Of a stretch of DNA of 64,000 bases, positions 61,388 through 64,000 are shown piece after piece. Within the stretch, counting starts at the first letter, position 1. Each line of letters begins with the position of its first letter. The translations under genes and the position numbers were made by a program. The stretch spans positions 1-64,000 of the forward strand of contig CAVEMS010000006.1 in NCBI GenBank assembly GCA_963616935.1. Reading direction: 5' to 3'. The stretch is from UBA4951 sp963616935 (GTDB lineage Bacteria; Bacillota_I; Bacilli_A; RFN20; CAG-826). The notes under the pieces are model-generated. The model had not been told where the DNA came from, made no database searches, and saw nothing but the letters and a program-made list of their open reading frames with translations.

Positions 61388-61415
61388 ATTGTAAAGTAGA
61401 AAAACCATATGTCAA
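61388..61415 (-). promoter_or_regulatory. Promoter of the glyS-dnaG-rpoD operon
   Basis: Minus strand: consensus -35 TTGACA (61410-61415), 16-base spacer, -10 TACAAT (61388-61393); leader about 18 bases with a GAGGTAAT site. Confidence 0.8.
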
Positions 61416-61431
61416 CCCACTATAAGTGAAC

Positions 61432-62169
61432 TCAAAATACCGATAGCAGCTGCATCGAAGTGATTTTTGTGCCAAGCCATTCATCGACGTTGCCTGCCCA
61501 TTCGCGCAAAAGCCTTATGCTTGTGTTTTTCTCGAATGAGATGTCGCCGACTTTCTCTAAAGGCACCAAAAACGAATAACGAACGACCTTGAGTGTATAT
61601 GCATCTCGCTTTTCGCTTTCCGAGATCAGATCCTCCTCGCACACGAAACCGCCGTCTTTATACGACAATCCCTGTATTTTTCTTTTGCTACCGCAGCGAA
61701 CGCATTCGCAGACGTTCAGCCCATATCCATTCTTTTTTAGTAGATATGCGAAATATAGAAGGGTGGCGCTTAATGGGTCGAACCCCTTTTGCATCTCTTT
61801 GAGTGTCTTCGATAGGAAGGAATAGGTTTCGCCTGTTTTCTCCTCATCGGAGGTCATCTTCTTTGAGAGTTCGGCGATGATGCTTAACGCCGCCGCTTTC
61901 TCGAGATCGTCGCCACTATCAATTGCGTTTAGTATCTTCCCTTCTTGTAGACTAAGTCCGCCATTTGGCCCAACGAAAAGGGAAAAATCGCTTTTCGCCA
62001 ATAAAGAAACGGAAGAAGCGTTCTTGCTTTTCGGTTTTTTGACGCCTCTTGCCAAAAAGGATAGCCGCCCCTCTTTGCTTAGGATATCGACCATCACATC
62101 GCTATCTTTGTAATCGGAACGCTTTATGACGATTCCTTCGACTCTTTTAGTCTCTCTCCTTATTGCCAT
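61432..62169 (-). CDS. recO: DNA repair protein RecO
   Basis: 245-residue RecO, which loads RecA onto SSB-coated single strands. N-terminal OB fold ('VEGIVIKRSDYKDSDVMVDIL'), helical middle, and a zinc finger 'CVRCGSKRKIQGLSYKDGGFVCEED' with only three clear cysteines in the usual region. It overlaps era by 23 bases, so the two are co-translated. The glyS promoter lies immediately after it. Confidence 0.9.
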   Translation of the reverse strand: MAIRRETKRVEGIVIKRSDYKDSDVMVDILSKEGRLSFLARGVKKPKSKNASSVSLLAKSDFSLFVGPNGGLSLQEGKILNAIDSGDDLEKAAALSIIAELSKKMTSDEEKTGETYSFLSKTLKEMQKGFDPLSATLLYFAYLLKKNGYGLNVCECVRCGSKRKIQGLSYKDGGFVCEEDLISESEKRDAYTLKVVRYSFLVPLEKVGDISFEKNTSIRLLREWAGNVDEWLGTKITSMQLLSVF

Positions 62170-63037
62170 AACCGAATTTCGCCAATTTTCTCGGATCGTT
62201 TCGCCAGTTGTGCAGAACCTCGACTTCGCAATATAGGCTCACGCTCTTTTTCCATAGCTTCTCTAGTTGCGTTCGGCTTCGCATCGATATTTTCTTTATC
62301 ATGTCTCCGCCCTTGCCGATGAGGACTGCTTTTTGGCCGTCTTTCGAGCAGAAGATCCTGGCTTCTATTCGACATTCTTTGTTATTTTCCTTGAACGACT
62401 CAATCAAAACGGCGCAATCGTGCGGTATCTCCTCTTTTATGAAATGGAGCAAACTTTCTCTTATGACTTCTTTGGCCATGAACGAATGGTCTTTATCGGT
62501 CAAGATGTCTTCAGGATAATATGGCGGATTCTCCGGCAATGCCTCTCTAATTTTGTCTTTTATGTCTTTCAAACCGTAGTTTTTTAAGGCGCTTATCTCG
62601 ATTTGCGTGTATTCTGAGGCCGTTTCCGCGAAGTGTTTCTTCGTCTCTTCCATCTTTGGCGCTGTTGTTTTGTCAATTTTGTTGAGCAGCAAAAATTTCG
62701 GTTTGTCGGTCTTTATGCTTTTTAAGAAAGCGTCGTCCTTCGAATAATCCTCGAGCGACGAATCGACCAAATAGCAAAGGGCGTCGATTTCGCTGATCGA
62801 ACGTCTTGCGCTATGATACATCGCCTTGTATAAGGCTTCGTCGCCTTCGAATAGGCCCGGAGTGTCTACGTAGACTATTTGCAAATCCTTTTCGTTATAG
62901 ATTCCGATGATATCATCGCGCGTCGTTTGGGAACGCGGCGATACAATCGACACTTTTTTGCTCAATAATGCGTTTAGTAAAGTGCTTTTGCCGGAATTTG
63001 GGCAACCTAAAAGCGCTACGAAACCGGATTTCATCAT
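62147..63037 (-). CDS. era: GTPase Era
   Basis: 296-residue GTPase for 30S assembly and 16S rRNA maturation. G1 'GCPNSGKSTLLNAL', G3 'DTPGLFEG', G4 'LNKIDK', and a C-terminal KH domain with 'GRGG'-like 'LIGKGGDMIKKISMRSR'. The start at 63037 is preceded by GGAGAAG and gives the normal N-terminus; the longer frame above is out of family. Its ATG overlaps the cdd stop (TTATGATG). Confidence 0.95.
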   Translation of the reverse strand: MMKSGFVALLGCPNSGKSTLLNALLSKKVSIVSPRSQTTRDDIIGIYNEKDLQIVYVDTPGLFEGDEALYKAMYHSARRSISEIDALCYLVDSSLEDYSKDDAFLKSIKTDKPKFLLLNKIDKTTAPKMEETKKHFAETASEYTQIEISALKNYGLKDIKDKIREALPENPPYYPEDILTDKDHSFMAKEVIRESLLHFIKEEIPHDCAVLIESFKENNKECRIEARIFCSKDGQKAVLIGKGGDMIKKISMRSRTQLEKLWKKSVSLYCEVEVLHNWRNDPRKLAKFGYGNKERD

Positions 63038-63438
63038 AATTCTTCTCCATTGAATGCGAACGGCAAGAGTTCTTCGATCGTCGTCGAGCGGATATCGCCT
63101 TTTGCGTTGGCCAAGAGTATTGTGCCGTTTTCCGGGAATAGCTCGCTTATGACTTGACGGCACATGCCGCAAGGCGAGGCGATGGAATCGGTGTCAGTGA
63201 TGATGGCGAGCGCGACGAAATCGTCTTTCGTCTTTCCTTCCATCATCGCATGGTAAATGGCGTTTCTTTCGGCGCAAATGCCGCAAGGATAGGAGCTGTT
63301 TTCGATGTTCGCGCCCAAGAATACGGTATCATCGTCGCATAATATCGCCGCTCCGACTGGGAAATTCGAGTATGGCGAATAGGATAGCGACATCGCTTCC
63401 TTGGCTTTTTCCACTAACTCTCTTTCACTGATTGGCAT
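63034..63438 (-). CDS. cdd: Cytidine deaminase
   Basis: 134-residue homotetrameric zinc deaminase converting (deoxy)cytidine to (deoxy)uridine. Zinc motifs: 'CGICAERNAIYHAM' (C-A-E with catalytic Glu) near residue 53 and 'SPCGMCRQVI' near 86; substrate loop 'YSNFPVGAA' near 22. The start at 63438 has GGAGGG nine bases upstream. Placed between ybeY and era, as in Bacillus. Confidence 0.95.
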   Translation of the reverse strand: MPISERELVEKAKEAMSLSYSPYSNFPVGAAILCDDDTVFLGANIENSSYPCGICAERNAIYHAMMEGKTKDDFVALAIITDTDSIASPCGMCRQVISELFPENGTILLANAKGDIRSTTIEELLPFAFNGEEL

Positions 63439-63895
63439 TTTTCTTGCCCTCCTCCAGTATCTTCTCTTGTAACGCAAACATGACTTTCTCATCTTCCTCC
63501 GTCTGATGGTCATAGCCCAATAAATGCAAAAGGCCATGGACGAAGAGGAACGATAATTCCCTTGCCAAAGTATTTCCGATGGCTTCGGCTTGCCGCTTCG
63601 CTTGTGGCAGACAAATGAGTATTTCGCCGAGCATTCTAAGCGTTTCGTCGTCTTTGATCTGGTCCTTTGGATCGATGTCGTCATTAAAGGCGAAGCTTAT
63701 CACATCCGTTATCCTATCGATTGAACGATAATCGCGGTTGATTTCCTGTATCGTCTTATCGTCCACCAAGGAAACGTCAATTTCGTAATTCGTTTTGACG
63801 CCAAGAATCGCAAAGGCGGTTTTCGCCAGATTCGAGTAATTGCCTTCCAAGGCGTCGTATTCGCTTTCAAAAGGATTTTCGAAAAGTAATTCCAT
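63425..63895 (-). CDS. ybeY: Endoribonuclease YbeY (16S rRNA maturation)
   Basis: 156-residue metal-dependent RNase involved in 16S 3' end processing and 70S quality control. The diagnostic H-x3-H-x5-H is seen in 'FVHGLLHLLGYDHQTEED' near residue 123; the core 'DRITDVISFAFND' is standard. First visible gene of the ybeY-cdd-era-recO operon. No ribosome binding site, but TGC-TAGAGT ends six bases before the ATG, so it is probably leaderless. It overlaps cdd by 14 bases. Confidence 0.94.
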   Translation of the reverse strand: MELLFENPFESEYDALEGNYSNLAKTAFAILGVKTNYEIDVSLVDDKTIQEINRDYRSIDRITDVISFAFNDDIDPKDQIKDDETLRMLGEILICLPQAKRQAEAIGNTLARELSFLFVHGLLHLLGYDHQTEEDEKVMFALQEKILEEGKKNANQ

Positions 63896-63901
63896 GCGAA
63901 T

Positions 63902-63910
63902 ACTCTAGCA
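63902..63910 (-). promoter_or_regulatory. Extended -10 promoter of ybeY (leaderless)
   Basis: Minus strand TGC followed by TAGAGT (63902-63907), six bases before the ATG at 63895. Confidence 0.5.
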
Positions 63911-64000
63911 TAAAGCGCATTATTCTAGTAGTTTTTCGTGATATCGTCGGCTTCTCTTTTCGCGAAATGGCACGAGAAATACGAAAGTTCTCTTTTGTAT

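Noticed and set aside
1..64000. tRNA, rRNA or CRISPR array
   Set aside because: No tRNA-like cloverleaf sequence, rRNA stretch or regularly spaced direct repeats were seen on either strand.

Overview
The window comes from a low-to-mid G+C Firmicutes-type bacterium on the Bacilli/Tenericutes (Erysipelotrichia-like) side. Gene order closely follows Bacillus subtilis blocks: ysoA-tig-lon-engB, rplU-prp-rpmA-obg, relA-hisS-aspS, yqhY-nusB-xseA-xseB-dxs, xerD-deoB, parE-parC next to a divergent plsY, yqeG-yqeH-yhbY-nadD/yqeK-rsfS, and ybeY-cdd-era-recO-glyS-dnaG-rpoD-trmK-nif3-ispH-cshB. TGA is used as a stop (for example prp and xseA), so this is genetic code 11 and not a mycoplasma. Several genes found in the Bacillus blocks are absent here (clpX, folD, ispA, dtd), NadD and YqeK are fused, and lon carries a CIRCE-like operator. 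These traits suggest a reduced lineage near the Mollicutes. The species cannot be named from the sequence.

Layout: 1-912 is an AT-rich, decayed margin with the end of an AAA/DUF4143 ATPase. 913-3376 holds two secreted lipoproteins on the minus strand. From 3458 to 39219 every gene is on the plus strand: protein quality control, a T-box-controlled valS, ribosomal proteins L21/L27 with the Prp protease, Obg, RuvAB, a divergent SecDF, RecJ, Rel, HisS, AspS, transketolase, Asp23, NusB, Exo VII, DXS, Pol IV, XerD, DeoB and part of an ABC transporter. From 39835 to the end almost all genes are on the minus strand; the exceptions are plsY, ispG and ispH. The minus-strand genes cover ribosome assembly GTPases and NAD synthesis, topoisomerase IV, EF-P, L33, a DEAD-box helicase, the dnaG-rpoD operon with a second primary-type sigma factor, GlyRS, RecO, Era, Cdd and YbeY.

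The two convergent blocks meet in a 615-base AT-rich gap. That gap holds a 28-bp sequence organised like a dif site (XerC arm, 6-bp centre, XerD arm), 3.4 kb from a XerD-type recombinase gene. The window therefore probably spans the replication terminus.

Other points of interest: about ten genes have a -10 hexamer only 6-9 bases before the start codon and no Shine-Dalgarno sequence, so they probably give leaderless mRNAs; this also corrects two start codons. Two tiny membrane peptides (33 and 60 residues) with good ribosome binding sites sit in the valS-ruvB stretch. The SecDF homologue lacks the acidic residues expected for proton coupling. I found no tRNA, rRNA, CRISPR array or intact insertion sequence.
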